A stretch of 64,000 nucleotides of DNA from RYN-230 sp036497945 (GTDB lineage Bacteria > Actinomycetota > Actinomycetes > Streptosporangiales > Streptosporangiaceae), in the NCBI GenBank assembly GCA_036497945.1, contig DASXIN010000150.1, positions 1 through 64,000 on the forward strand, read 5' to 3'. The notes beneath the pieces were generated by a model that did not search any database, had not been told where the DNA came from, and saw only the letters and a list, made by a program, of their open reading frames with translations. Shown in pieces: positions 51,763-60,406 of the stretch (position 1 is the first letter of the stretch; each line of letters begins with the position of its first letter). A program made the position numbers and the translations under genes.

Positions 51763-52446
51763 ATGAGCGATGGTCAGACGTCTGGGTCCGGAGTCGGCCA
51801 GCCGGAGTTGTGTGCGCCGGAGCCGGGTGCGGGCCGGGCGGCCCGGATCGGGGTGATGGGCGGCACGTTCGACCCGATCCATCACGGGCACCTGGTCGCG
51901 GCCAGCGAGGTGGCGCACTTCTTCTCGCTGGACGAGGTGATTTTCGTGCCCACCGGCCAGCCGTGGCAGAAGGACGGCCGGAAGGTGGCGCCGTCCGAGG
52001 ACCGGTACCTGATGACGGTAATCGCGACCGCGTCCAACCCGCGGTTCTCGGTCAGCCGGGTGGACATCGACCGGCCGGGCCCCACGTACACCATCGACAC
52101 GCTGCGCGAACTGCGCGTGCTGCGCGGGGAGCAGGCTGAGCTGTTCTTCATCACCGGCGCCGACGCGCTGTCCCGGATGATGTCCTGGCAGGACGCGGCG
52201 GACCTGTTCAAGCTGGCCCACTTCGTCGGCTGCACCCGGCCAGGGCACCGGCTGACCAGCCGGGGGCTGCCCAGCGACGAGGTCAGCCTGATCGAGATCC
52301 CGGCGCTGGCGATATCGTCGACCGAGTGCCGGGAGCGGGTCGCCGCGGGCGAGCCGGTCTGGTACCTGGTGCCAGACGGGGTGGTGCAGTACATCGCCAA
52401 GCGGCGGCTGTACTGCGCGGATCCGGGCGTCACGCGTGGCGGTTGA
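51763..52446 (+). CDS. nadD: nicotinate-mononucleotide adenylyltransferase
   Basis: A 227-residue nucleotidyltransferase. The ATP-binding pair is GGTFDPIHHGHL and ISSTECRERV. It makes nicotinate adenine dinucleotide from NaMN and ATP in NAD synthesis. The first 25 residues before RIGVMGG are non-conserved, but the promoter position supports ATG 51763. rsfS follows after 135 bases, as is usual. Confidence 0.93.
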   Translation: MSDGQTSGSGVGQPELCAPEPGAGRAARIGVMGGTFDPIHHGHLVAASEVAHFFSLDEVIFVPTGQPWQKDGRKVAPSEDRYLMTVIATASNPRFSVSRVDIDRPGPTYTIDTLRELRVLRGEQAELFFITGADALSRMMSWQDAADLFKLAHFVGCTRPGHRLTSRGLPSDEVSLIEIPALAISSTECRERVAAGEPVWYLVPDGVVQYIAKRRLYCADPGVTRGG

Positions 52447-52581
52447 AGGCCGGCGCGGCGGCTGTGACTGGCGGGCTTTGTCGGCGGGGCAGGTTACCCT
52501 GAATTGCCCCACTGCCCTGTCTGACGGGGACGTGAGACGCTAAGGGGAAAGGTCCCCAGCTGAGGAGGACGAATACCACAC

Positions 52582-52983
52582 GTGACTGCCACCACCAGGG
52601 CTGTTGAGCTGGCGGAACTCGCCGCCGAAGCCGCGGCCGACAAGCTCGCCAGCGACATCATCGCTTACGACGTGAGTGAGCAGCTCGTCATCACCGACGT
52701 GTTCCTGCTCTGTTCTGCGGCCAACGACCGCCAGGTACGGGCGATCGTCGACGCGATCGAAGAGAAGTTGCGCAAGGCCGGGGCCCGGCCGGTGCGCCGG
52801 GAGGGTGAGCGGGAAGGCCGCTGGGTCTTGCTGGACTACCTGGACATCGTGATCCACGTTCAGCATGCCGAGGAGCGCACCTATTACGCGCTCGAGCGGC
52901 TGTGGAAGGACTGCCCGCGGATCCAGCTTCCCGAGCCGGTCGGGGCGCGTTCGACCGGACCCTCTGGCGGGGATCTCCGCTGA
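52582..52983 (+). CDS. rsfS: ribosomal silencing factor RsfS
   Basis: A 133-residue RsfS (DUF143): KLASDIIAYDVSEQLVITDV, ANDRQVRAIVDAIEE and the end GRWVLLDYLDIVIHVQ. It binds L14 on the 50S subunit and blocks subunit joining under starvation. The GTG start lies 13 bases after GAGGAGGACG, a slightly long spacing. Confidence 0.93.
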   Translation: MTATTRAVELAELAAEAAADKLASDIIAYDVSEQLVITDVFLLCSAANDRQVRAIVDAIEEKLRKAGARPVRREGEREGRWVLLDYLDIVIHVQHAEERTYYALERLWKDCPRIQLPEPVGARSTGPSGGDLR

Positions 52984-53045
52984 CCGCGGGCGAGCTGCCG
53001 GGGGAGGGCCACCCGGGGGCCGCGGGCGCGGCTGGGGCCGCGGCG

Positions 53046-53699
53046 GTGGCGCAGGCGGCGCACGAGGAGCGGGCTGGGCCGGATACCCGGATCCGGCTGC
53101 TGCTGTGGCGGCACGGGCAGACGGCCTGGAACGTGGAGGGCCGGTTCCAGGGGCAGACCGACATCCCGCTCGACGAGACCGGCGTGCAGCAGGCCGAACG
53201 GGCGGCCCGGCTGCTCGCCGCGCTGCGCCCGGACGTGATCATCTCCTCGGACCTGAGCCGGGCGATGGCCACCGCCGCCCCGCTGGGCCGGCTCACCGGC
53301 CTGACCGTGACTACCGATAAGGATCTGCGGGAACGGCACGGCGGCGCCTGGGAAGGCCTGAGCGACGTGCAGATCCGCACCCAGTACCCGGTCGAGCACG
53401 CGCAGTGGCTGCCGCCCGGGGGAGAGTCGACGGCCACCGTCGGCGAGCGGGCCGGGGCCGCCCTGGAGGGGATCGCCGAAGGCCTGCCCCCCGGCTCGCT
53501 GGCCGTGGTGGTCAGCCACGGCGCGGCGCTCCGGCTCGGCGCGGCCCGGCTGCTCGGCCTGCCGGAGGATTTGTGGGGCATTATCGGGCCGCTGTCCAAC
53601 TGCTCCTGGTCCGTGCTAGCCCGGCGCAGTCACCGGTGGCGGCTTATTGAGCACAACGCCGGCACGTTGCCGGAGCCCGTGCTCAGCGACGACCGCTGA
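53046..53699 (+). CDS. histidine phosphatase family protein (GpmB-like)
   Basis: About 217 residues with the phosphoglycerate-mutase fold: LLLWRHGQTAWNVEGRFQGQ holds the catalytic His, RERHGGAWEG the Glu region, and VVVSHGAALRLGAA the second His. It is a phosphatase rather than a mutase, judging from nadD-rsfS-phosphatase neighbours in other actinomycetes; the substrate is unknown. GTG 53046 is preferred. The frame is open back to GTG 52902, which would overlap rsfS by 82 bases, and a CTG at 52980 would touch the rsfS stop. Confidence 0.82.
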   Translation: MAQAAHEERAGPDTRIRLLLWRHGQTAWNVEGRFQGQTDIPLDETGVQQAERAARLLAALRPDVIISSDLSRAMATAAPLGRLTGLTVTTDKDLRERHGGAWEGLSDVQIRTQYPVEHAQWLPPGGESTATVGERAGAALEGIAEGLPPGSLAVVVSHGAALRLGAARLLGLPEDLWGIIGPLSNCSWSVLARRSHRWRLIEHNAGTLPEPVLSDDR

Positions 53700-53858
53700 C
53701 GGTGGCTGGCGGGGTCGTCGGCTGAAGTGCCGTGAGTGGGTGGCGGTGGTTCTGCGGGTTGGCGAGGGCCGGTCGTTGGTTGGCTTGGTTCGAAGGCGGT
53801 CGTGCGAACCGGTATGCTGTCTGCGGCTCACATGCTGAGGAGCATGGGGAGCGGTATC

Positions 53859-53931
<73 letters not shown>

Positions 53932-54023
53932 CCCAGGTCAGAGATGTTTTTCGAACAACTGGGCAGCCGTCCTGAGGGGCGTACAGCAGCAAAGTACAGC
54001 AGTAGGTGCACAAGTCGGCTCGG

Positions 54024-54194
54024 CTACGCCGCCGCGGTGAGACCCTCGAGGATGTCAGCTGGCAGGGTTGCGGCATGCTGAGCGATCGACACAGCGAGCA
54101 GACGCGTGAACCCGTCCAAGGGACCGTCAACGGTATGACGCCACCCGTCCTCTGTAACGGCGACGCAGCAGGTGCGCCCGGGACCGGGCTGCAC
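54024..54194 (-). CDS. short protein-like ORF (56 residues), unknown
   Basis: Starting at GTG 54194 and ending at TAG 54024-54026, this frame reads TCCVAVTEDGWRHTVDGP, then LDGFTRLLAVSIAQHAATLP and ADILEGLTAAA. The alternation of a small beta unit with two amphipathic helices is much more protein-like than its shadows. I cannot name a family; it resembles small cargo proteins of actinomycete integrative elements. It lies between the tRNA and the IS110 gene. Confidence 0.45.
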   Translation of the reverse strand: MQPGPGRTCCVAVTEDGWRHTVDGPLDGFTRLLAVSIAQHAATLPADILEGLTAAA

Positions 54195-54374
54195 TCAGAT
54201 CATCCATTCGGGACGCAGTGGAAACGGTCACTTGACGGTCGAACAGCCGATCATAACGAACGCCTCTTTGTGCGCTTGTCAAGAGCGGGTGGGCGTGCTG
54301 AAGCGATACGGGCGCGGGTTTGCTCGGGGGGCCGAGATCGCGGCCTCCTGGCCCCCCTTCTTCCCGCCGCCCGG

Positions 54375-55661
54375 TCATTGTCGGCTCGCGGGCATCCGCG
54401 TCAAGGACGCCTGCGGCGCCCGCTGTGCGGCCGGGCTGCGCCCGGTCCTTGACCCGGCTGGCCGCTCGCGCGGGGTGGCAGCAGCGCGGGAAGGAGAGGG
54501 AGCCGGGCTCCCGGTCGTGGGGGTCGTAGGGTGGGTGGCGGGCCCGGGAGTGGCTTGCCCGAAGAGCCGGCGTTCGGGGTGAGAGCCGGCCACGCTGGTA
54601 ACAGAGTCGTTCCCCGGTTGCCCTCCCGGGCCCGTAGCCCGGCGGGCGTCGGCTTGGAGGCGGGCGAAGACGGCGTCGCTGACGTGCCGCTTCAGTGAGC
54701 GCAGGGCCTCTTTGCGGGTCTTGCCCTCGGCCAGCTTCTTGCCGAAGTAGGCATGGCCCTCGCTGCGGGGGTTGCGGATCTGGGTGACCGCCGCCATGTG
54801 GATGGCGTGGTTGAGCCGCCGGTTGCCGCGCCTGGACAGCCGGTGTACCTTGCGCTTGCCTGAAGACACCTCGATCGGCGCGGTGCCGTTGCAGGCAGCG
54901 AAATGGTCCCGGCCCGGGAAGCGGGACACCTCGCGCACGTCGCCGATGACGGCGGCGGCGATCACCGGGCCCACGCCGAAGACCCCGGTGAGGGTCGTGC
55001 CCGTGGCTTTCACCGCGGCCGCCAGCTTCCTGCGGGTCTCGCGCATCTGCGTGTCGATGCGGCGCAGGTCCTCCACGAACTCGGTGGCGAGCTCGCGGCG
55101 GGCGGCGGCCACCGCGTCCGCCGGGGTGATCGATCCCAGGAGCGCCGTGGCCTGGCTAGCGGTGATCTTCTTGGAGACACCACCCGGGACCAGCTCGCAC
55201 AGCACGGCGTGCAGCCGGCACACCACCTGGGTCCGGGCCCGGCCCAGGTCCCGGCGGCGCTTGGACCACACCTTCAGCACCGCCGCGTGGTCATCGGCAG
55301 CCGCCACCCGGCGGGAGGCCGAGCGCAGCGCGGCGATCGCCACCGACCGGGCATCGTTCGGGTCGTTCTTGTTCGTATCCCCGGTCGCCAGCAGCCGTAC
55401 CCGGGCGCTGAGCTTGGGCTGGATGTCCAGCACCCGCTCACCGGTGGCCAGCAGCTGCTGGGCCAGCAGGTGGCCCACACCCTCAGCACCCTCGACGGCC
55501 CAGGTCCGCTCCGGCCACCCAGCCGCCCAGGCCAGCAGCCGCTGCGCCTGGTCCGCCGAGGCGCGCACCCGCAGCTGGCCCAGCGGCTCCTCCGCCGTCC
55601 CGATCGCCACCGCCGTGTGCGAAGCCTTATGCGGATCAACGCCGATCATCACCACCGCCAT
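54375..55661 (-). CDS. IS110-family transposase/recombinase
   Basis: A 428-residue IS110-type recombinase. The N-terminal DEDD (RuvC-like) domain shows MIGVDPHKASHT (first Asp), WAVEGAEG (Glu) and TNKNDPNDARS (Asp). The C-terminal Tnp domain (transposase_20) has FGVGPVIAAAVIGDV, FAACNGTAPIEVSSGKRKV (the Ser is the probable nucleophile) and LSRRGNRRLNHAIHM. A Pro/Thr-rich tail of about 80 residues follows. ATG 55661 has GGGAGG in front; the frame opens earlier at 55748. It looks intact. IS110 elements have no clear terminal inverted repeats, so ends cannot be fixed by eye. Confidence 0.9.
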   Translation of the reverse strand: MAVVMIGVDPHKASHTAVAIGTAEEPLGQLRVRASADQAQRLLAWAAGWPERTWAVEGAEGVGHLLAQQLLATGERVLDIQPKLSARVRLLATGDTNKNDPNDARSVAIAALRSASRRVAAADDHAAVLKVWSKRRRDLGRARTQVVCRLHAVLCELVPGGVSKKITASQATALLGSITPADAVAAARRELATEFVEDLRRIDTQMRETRRKLAAAVKATGTTLTGVFGVGPVIAAAVIGDVREVSRFPGRDHFAACNGTAPIEVSSGKRKVHRLSRRGNRRLNHAIHMAAVTQIRNPRSEGHAYFGKKLAEGKTRKEALRSLKRHVSDAVFARLQADARRATGPGGQPGNDSVTSVAGSHPERRLFGQATPGPATHPTTPTTGSPAPSPSRAAATPRERPAGSRTGRSPAAQRAPQASLTRMPASRQ

Positions 55662-55908
55662 GGCATCCTCCCTTGACCTCGGGGCGAAACCGTGGCGGGC
55701 ACGCCTAATTCCAGGAACCCGTGAGCGCTCGCGCCTCTTTTGAGCCACGCCACGGCGAGACCCCAGCAGGCCAGCACGTCGTTCGAAAGCCAGACCCCAA
55801 CCAAGGGAGCCGGCAGGCGGTTACAGAGCCAGCCCGCCAGGACCTCTCAACGCTACAAACCCAGCTCACTGCCATCCCGGCCGGGTCAGTAACGCCTACT
55901 CACAATTA
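55662..55908 (-). ncRNA. candidate IS110 left-end region with possible bridge RNA
   Basis: In the IS110 subgroup (for example IS621) a structured bridge RNA is encoded in the non-coding left end upstream of the recombinase, guiding donor and target choice. Here the 247 bases upstream of the recombinase gene hold no gene, are GC-rich and have several short self-complementary strings. Placement follows the family model; no loop was matched to flanks by computation. Confidence 0.3.
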
Positions 55909-55960
55909 GGCGGATACTTGCGCACCGGCCGCAGACGGACGCCAGTCACTGGGCGTGATC
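55909..55960. repeat. dispersed repeat, copy C (partial)
   Basis: Shares GGCGGATACTTGCGC exactly with copy B (60626-60640), and then GCCAGTCAC and GCGTGA strings in the same order and orientation. Confidence 0.5.
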
Positions 55961-55986
55961 CGTTCTCCGGTCTGGTGTACGCCGAT

Positions 55987-57603
55987 CTAGCTGATTCGGT
56001 CCGGTCGGGTCCCAGGCCGGTGTCCTTCGGCGTCGTGTGGTCGCGGGCGGGCTAAAGGCCTCGGCGCGATAATCGAGCTCGCCCGGCACTGGCAGGCAGG
56101 AGGGGTAGTGATGGAGCCGCATCCTGGTGTGTTCTGCTCGAACGTGAGGACCGAGGAGTGGGAGCCTGATCCGGAGGTTCCCGGCAGCGAGATGCACGAG
56201 CTCGTGCACGCCGACGGGGTGTGGGCCGGCCTGACCCGGTTCACCGCTGTCGAGGGCCCAAGCCCGTGGACGCCGTCCCAGCGCGAGACGATCCACGTGC
56301 TGGAGGGCGAGGTGAGGATCGAGATCGCCGGCGGCCCGGCGCTCACGCTCAAGCCCGGCGACCTGGCGTCCCTGCCGGCGGGCCTGGAAACGATCTTGCA
56401 CATCACCACGCCATTCACCGAGCTGTGGGTACTCGCCTGACCGGTCGCCCGCCGGCTGCCACACGGCGCGGAGCACTTGCGCGTAGATGCAGACCAGTGC
56501 CAGTCACGGTACGTGATCTGATCTCTGACGCAGCGTGACGCCAGATCGCCGAGTCCGTGCTCGTGGGTGCGGCGCCGTCGGTGGCTGCGGGAGCGCGCCG
56601 ATCCTCTGGTTCTGTGCTTGAAGTCGCGCAGAGTTGGACGTTGTGCGTTTCTGGGCCGCCGCGGTGGCCTTGGGCCGTGACGGGCCCAGGCCGGCCCCGG
56701 TAACCGCGGGCTTGGGCGCGGTTGCTGGGGCGGTTCCGGCTGCGGGAGGAGGGCGGCAAAGGCGCGAGCCGCTGGTGTGGCCTGGTGGCGGCTCATGATG
56801 GCGGCGAGGGTCCATGTCATGTCCGGGTCGGCGAGCGGGATGGCTCGAAGGTCTGGTCGGCTGGTGGCCAGGTATTCGGGGAGGAGGGTGAACCCTAGCC
56901 CGTGGGCGACGAAGTCCAGGATGGTGAGGACGTCGACGGCCTCGAAGATGACTCGTCGTTGTTTGCCGGTGCCGGCGAGGACCCGGTCGACGGGCTCGTA
57001 GCCGGTCGAGCCCTGGGGTGGCCCGACGAAGTCCTGTTCCGCCAGGGATGCGATGGTGATCTGTGTGCGGCCTGCCAGCGGGTGGTCGGGCCGGCAGAGG
57101 AACATCATTGGCTGGGTGCTGAGGGTGGTGGCGAGCACGGGTTCTGGCGGCTGCCGCGGCAGGGACACGAGCGCGACGTCGAGCCGGCCGGCCTCGATCT
57201 CGGGGATCAGGGCCATGCTGGTCTCGCGGACGTAACGGATGCCCACCGCCGGGTGCTGATCGCGGAAGCGGGCGAGCAGGGCCGCCTGATCGAGCAGTCC
57301 GGGCGTGGGGATGCCGCCGACCCGCAGCGAGCCGCGGAGCAGCCCCCGGACCGCCAGCACCGATTCGCGGGCGGAGGCGGCGGCCGCCAGGGTGCGCCGG
57401 GCCTCCTCCAGCAGGACCCGGCCGGCCTCGGTCAGCTCCACTTTGCGGGTGGTGCGCACGAAAAGGCGAGAATCCAGTTCCCTTTCCAGCGAACGGATCG
57501 ACGCTGACAGCGCCGACTGGCTCATGCGACAGCGGCTCGCCGCCCGGGTGAAGTGGCCCTCCTCGGCCACGGCGAGGAAGTGCTCCAGCTGCCGGAGCTC
57601 CAT
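55987..57603 (-). CDS. LysR-family regulator with read-through C-terminal extension
   Basis: Residues 1-295 are a normal LysR regulator: helix-turn-helix MELRQLEHFLAVAEEGHFTR and MSQSALSASIRSLERELDSR, then the effector domain (GSLRVGGIPTPGLLDQA, RPDHPLAGRTQITI, VLTILDFVAHGLGFTLLPEY). The family would stop near 56715, but the frame stays open for 240 more residues, through dispersed repeat copy A and across the antisense of the cupin gene. The extension is low-complexity and Arg/Ser/Pro-rich, as expected of antisense sequence. The original stop was probably lost by rearrangement. The first 295 residues may still work. Confidence 0.75.
   Translation of the reverse strand: MELRQLEHFLAVAEEGHFTRAASRCRMSQSALSASIRSLERELDSRLFVRTTRKVELTEAGRVLLEEARRTLAAAASARESVLAVRGLLRGSLRVGGIPTPGLLDQAALLARFRDQHPAVGIRYVRETSMALIPEIEAGRLDVALVSLPRQPPEPVLATTLSTQPMMFLCRPDHPLAGRTQITIASLAEQDFVGPPQGSTGYEPVDRVLAGTGKQRRVIFEAVDVLTILDFVAHGLGFTLLPEYLATSRPDLRAIPLADPDMTWTLAAIMSRHQATPAARAFAALLPQPEPPQQPRPSPRLPGPAWARHGPRPPRRPRNAQRPTLRDFKHRTRGSARSRSHRRRRTHEHGLGDLASRCVRDQITYRDWHWSASTRKCSAPCGSRRATGQASTHSSVNGVVMCKIVSRPAGRDARSPGLSVSAGPPAISILTSPSSTWIVSRWDGVHGLGPSTAVNRVRPAHTPSACTSSCISLPGTSGSGSHSSVLTFEQNTPGCGSITTPPACQCRASSIIAPRPLARPRPHDAEGHRPGTRPDRIS
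56111..56440 (+). CDS. cupin domain protein
   Basis: A 109-residue single-domain cupin. Motif 1 lies around SPWTPSQRETIHVLEGEVRIE and motif 2 around LKPGDLASLPAGLETILHI. The usual metal-binding His pair is incomplete: motif 1 keeps only ETIHVLEGE. The metal is therefore uncertain. ATG 56111 follows GGAGGGG (GTG 56108 is an alternative). The gene lies wholly inside the antisense of the extended LysR frame. Confidence 0.75.
   Translation: MEPHPGVFCSNVRTEEWEPDPEVPGSEMHELVHADGVWAGLTRFTAVEGPSPWTPSQRETIHVLEGEVRIEIAGGPALTLKPGDLASLPAGLETILHITTPFTELWVLA
56475..56555. repeat. dispersed repeat, copy A
   Basis: About 80 bp, roughly 85% identical to copy B at 60633-60714 (ACTTGCGCG, then CCAGTGCCAGTCACGG, and GACGCAGCGTGACGCCAGAT). 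A TCTGGTTCTGTG string follows both copies some 70-80 bp further on. Confidence 0.7.
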
Positions 57604-57868
57604 GATTCATCCACTCTGTAGGACAATCCGATCGTATCTTTCAATTTGAACGCACAGTAGTGCTCAGCGATAATGCTGGCTTGGCGGGGATAGCTGGCTG
57701 AGGATACGAGCTGGCAGCTCGCCCGCCCGGGGCCGGGCCTGCCCCCGTGGCCTGGCCCCGGGTTCGGGCTGACCGCAGCCTGGCGAGGCACCGGCGGCCG
57801 GCGTGCCCCTGGCTTACCGGGCCCACCGCGCAGACCTTCGGGCCAGGGAGCCGGGCAGGGCGGTGGCA
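57604..57868. other. LysR upstream region, no gene seen
   Basis: The first 60 bases (AT-rich, with TTTCAATTTGAA) are the probable LysR promoter/operator. The rest is GC-rich and shows no recognisable gene. Confidence 0.4.
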
Positions 57869-58109
57869 ATGGCCGGGCATGTTTCCCTGCCTTGGCAGAC
57901 CTGGCTCCGATCGCACGGGAAGGAGGCGGTGCGGGTGGAGCAGGAACAGCGGCGGTTCATGACACCCACGACCCGCCCTGATAGTGGTGCAAGGCAGCGC
58001 CCTGACCGACCCCGAGGCCAGGGCTGACCTGGGTGACATCCCGGCCCATGAGGAGGTGGTCGTGTTTCCCTGGGGCCTGCTGGAAAGCTACGCCAGGCAG
58101 CGGCGATGA
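57869..58109 (+). pseudogene. frameshifted small gene upstream of DUF6879
   Basis: From ATG 57869 one frame reads AGHVSLPWQTWLRSHGKEAV, then RVEQEQRRFMTPTTRP. The neighbouring frame then continues as ALIVVQGSALTDPEARADLG and IPAHEEVVVFPWGLLESYA, and ends at TGA 58107-58109, overlapping the DUF6879 ATG by ATGA. Both parts look coded; one base change would join them into a protein of about 80 residues. The second part alone could start at GTG 57984. No family is recognised. The ATGA overlap suggests it was the first gene of the DUF6879-XRE operon. Confidence 0.4.
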
Positions 58110-58672
58110 CCGGCCCGGCCCCGCCCGCCGGGTCCGACCTGGGCCGGTGCTTCGAGGTGTTCACGGTGAGCGCCTTCCGCCTCGAAACGCTCCGGGCCTA
58201 CGCCGCGCCGGGCGAGGAGGAAGACCGGTTGAGGGCGTTCCGGCGGGGGCTGCCCCGGCCCGAGCGGCCGGCACGGACCAGCCGGTGGCTGCGCCGCATC
58301 GCCGCCACCACGGCGGCCGGCAAATCCTGGCACCGGGTCCGCGTGCTGGACCGTCCGCTGTCGGAGCACGAGTGCTACCGGCTGCTCGGCTACCGGGAGT
58401 CGGCCGAGGCCGGCGAGGTGATCCGGATCGCCGACCGCTCGTCCTGCCCCGCCCTGGCCCCGCTCGCCCGTGACTTCTGGCTGTTCGACGCCGACGCCGC
58501 CAGGCCGTTTGCGGCCCTGCTGAACTACGACCACGCGGGCGGGTATCTCGGCGCCGCGGTGACCACCGAGCCAGCCGTGATCATGGCATGCGTCACCGCC
58601 CGCAACCTCGCCCAGCAGCACTCGGTGCCCCTCGGCGCCTACCTGGCTCAGCTGAAGGCCGAAACAGAGTGA
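58106..58672 (+). CDS. DUF6879 family protein
   Basis: A 188-residue protein matching the DUF6879 layout: CFEVFTVSAFRLETLRAYAA, a DRLRAFRRG segment, TTAAGKSWHRVRVLDRPLSE, ECYRLLGYRESAEAGEVIRI, and DFWLFDADAARPFAALLNYD. These actinobacterial proteins sit beside XRE regulators, as here, and are of unknown function. It overlaps both neighbours by four bases (ATGA and GTGA), so it is part of a coupled three-gene unit. Confidence 0.8.
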   Translation: MTGPAPPAGSDLGRCFEVFTVSAFRLETLRAYAAPGEEEDRLRAFRRGLPRPERPARTSRWLRRIAATTAAGKSWHRVRVLDRPLSEHECYRLLGYRESAEAGEVIRIADRSSCPALAPLARDFWLFDADAARPFAALLNYDHAGGYLGAAVTTEPAVIMACVTARNLAQQHSVPLGAYLAQLKAETE

Positions 58673-58856
58673 CCAGCCGGCCGTCCGGTGCGCCCCGTGC
58701 CCGGCGCCACCAGCTCGCCGCCGAGCTGCGCCGCACTCGCATGCTGGCCGGGCTGCCCGGCCGGGACCTGGCTCAGGCCACCGGGGGTCAGCCAGTCCAC
58801 CATCTCCCAGGCCGAACGCGGACACGCCGTTCTCTCCCGGGGTCACCGCCTGGTAC
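58669..58856 (+). pseudogene. XRE-family regulator, frameshifted and split by an IS
   Basis: From GTG 58669 the frame reads HQLAAELRRTRMLAGLPGR, then DLAQATG. One extra G shifts the frame, which continues as GVSQSTISQAERGHAVLS, together a clear XRE helix-turn-helix. A second shift and then the IS701-type element cut the gene at 58856. Joining the flanks across the IS restores ...TAWY-WADAT..., so the insertion is in the original gene. The DUF6879 stop overlaps its GTG. Confidence 0.7.
58853..58856. repeat. target-site duplication GTAC (left)
   Basis: GTAC at 58853-58856 is repeated at 60407-60410, directly flanking the IS701-type element. Confidence 0.75.
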
Positions 58857-58875
58857 TACAGTCCCGGTTTGTGAT
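58857..58875. repeat. IS701 left terminal inverted repeat
   Basis: TACAGTCCCGGTTTGTGAT, a perfect inverse of 60388-60406. Confidence 0.9.
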
Positions 58876-58883
58876 GTGGCGCC

Positions 58884-60314
58884 TCATGCCGGTGTGGCCC
58901 TCATGCGTGCCTGGTAGTGGTGGTAGCGGGCGCGGGCCTGGTGTTTTCGCCGCCATCGGGACCAGGCGTAGCCGGCCTGGCGGGTGGCGGTATTCATGGG
59001 AGTGGCGGCCAGGCGCAGCAGGCGGCAGGCTTCAGGGACGCTGACCTTGACCATGCCGGGGTCTGCGGGCGGCGGCTGGTCCGCGCTGGCTGGGAGGATC
59101 CCGGTGTCGGCCCAGGCCGCGGGCTGGGCGGCGGCGCCTGGGACGGGGCGTGTGGCCTGTGGTGAGGGGGCGGGGGGCAGCGGGCGGGCGGCAGCGACCG
59201 CGAGCAGCGCCAGGGCGCACATGGACAGCACGGTGTGGCGGTGGAAGGAGTGCCACAGCCGGACCTGATGCTGATCGAGGCCGGCCTGCCCTTCTGCCTG
59301 CTGGTGGCATTCTTCGGCCGGCCATCTTTTCCCGGCCACCTTGATCAGCGTGGGCAGGGAGACCGGCTGGCCCGCGGGGGCTTGGCAGTAGAAGTACGCC
59401 AGCTCGGACGGGTCGGACAGGCTGCGGCGGATCAGCACGTGGTGCCGCGGCGAGCAGGTCGCTATCCAGGCCCATTCGTAGTCGCGGTGGCCCTTGCAGC
59501 CGCTGCCGCACGAGCGCGTCTCCCAGCAGCGGGCAGGCACCAGGCGGGCCAGGGACGCCACGGCCATCCTCCGCCCTGAGGGCAGGGTGACCGTGAAGTT
59601 CACCGGGACCGCGAACACGTAGCCCTTGCCGTGCTTCTCGCACGTCGCACGCAGTTTTGAGCTGCGGCCGTAGACTTCGTCGCCGGCCAAGAAGGCGAAC
59701 GGAACGCCGCCGCCGATCGCATCGGTGACCATGTTGGTGCCCTGCTCGGTCTTGGTGGCGAACTCCACCTCATCGGGGACGGCCGCCAGCTCGCGCCGCT
59801 CGCGGCCGGCGCACCACGACTTCGGCAGGTAGAGCCGGAAGTCAAAGGGGGCGTGACCGCGGGCGGTCACATACGCGGCGAAGACCACGGTCTGGCAGTT
59901 CTCGATCTGGCCGGTGATCCCGGCGTGCTGGCGGGGCTGCCCCCACGGTCATCTGCCCCTGCTTCAGCTCCGCGGTTCATCCAGTACCAGCACCGCCTGC
60001 GGATCGGCCAGGTGATCAAGGATGAACCGCTGCAGTCCGCCCAGCGCCTCCCGCCAGTCCCACCGGTGCCCGGCTAGCAGCGCCTGCATCCGCCGCGGCG
60101 TGGCGTGCCCCGCCTGCTCGGCCAGCTCCCAGCACGACCGGCGCTCCCCGGGCGCTGTCAGCAGCGCGCCGATATAGGCAAACGCCGCCAGCCGCGACCT
60201 GGCCTGGCAGAACACCGGCGCCAGCAGCGCGCGCAGCTCATATTGAAGAACTCCCAGCCAGCGGCCATCCTCTACGATGGCCGCAGCGGCCACCTGCTGA
60301 TCTTGTCTTCTCAC
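58884..60314 (-). pseudogene. IS701-family transposase, double frameshift
   Basis: The N-terminal part (60314 down to 59964) reads VFCQARSRLAAFAYIGALL, RRSCWELAEQAGHATPRRMQ and AVLVLDE, then hits a stop. The C-terminal part (about 59925 to 58884) reads GQIENCQTVVFAAYVTARGH, FLAGDEVYG, KVAGKRWPAEE and RHTVLSMCALALLAV, the DDE domain of IS701 transposases. Between them a 1-base and a 2-base loss disrupt what would read DETAELKQGQMTVGVQPRQH. Catalytic residues DE and DE-Y-G are otherwise kept. No full-length enzyme can be made from this copy. Confidence 0.8.
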
Positions 60315-60387
60315 AGAGCATGATCATCCAGGTGACCGTCCCGCTTCGCACAGCGCCCCCCGCAAACCATGAGCATCCACGCTCTAG

Positions 60388-60406
60388 ATCACAAACCGGG
60401 ACTGTA
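60388..60406. repeat. IS701 right terminal inverted repeat
   Basis: ATCACAAACCGGGACTGTA, a perfect inverse of 58857-58875. Confidence 0.9.

Larger units (their letters stand above)
58857..60406 (-). mobile_element. IS701-type insertion sequence, 1550 bp, probably inactive
   Basis: Bounded by perfect 19-bp inverted repeats, TACAGTCCCGGTTTGTGAT at the left and its complement at the right, and by a GTAC duplication. IS701 elements are known to duplicate four bases. The only gene inside is the transposase on the minus strand, broken by two small deletions. The element could still move if a related transposase acts in trans. Confidence 0.85.
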
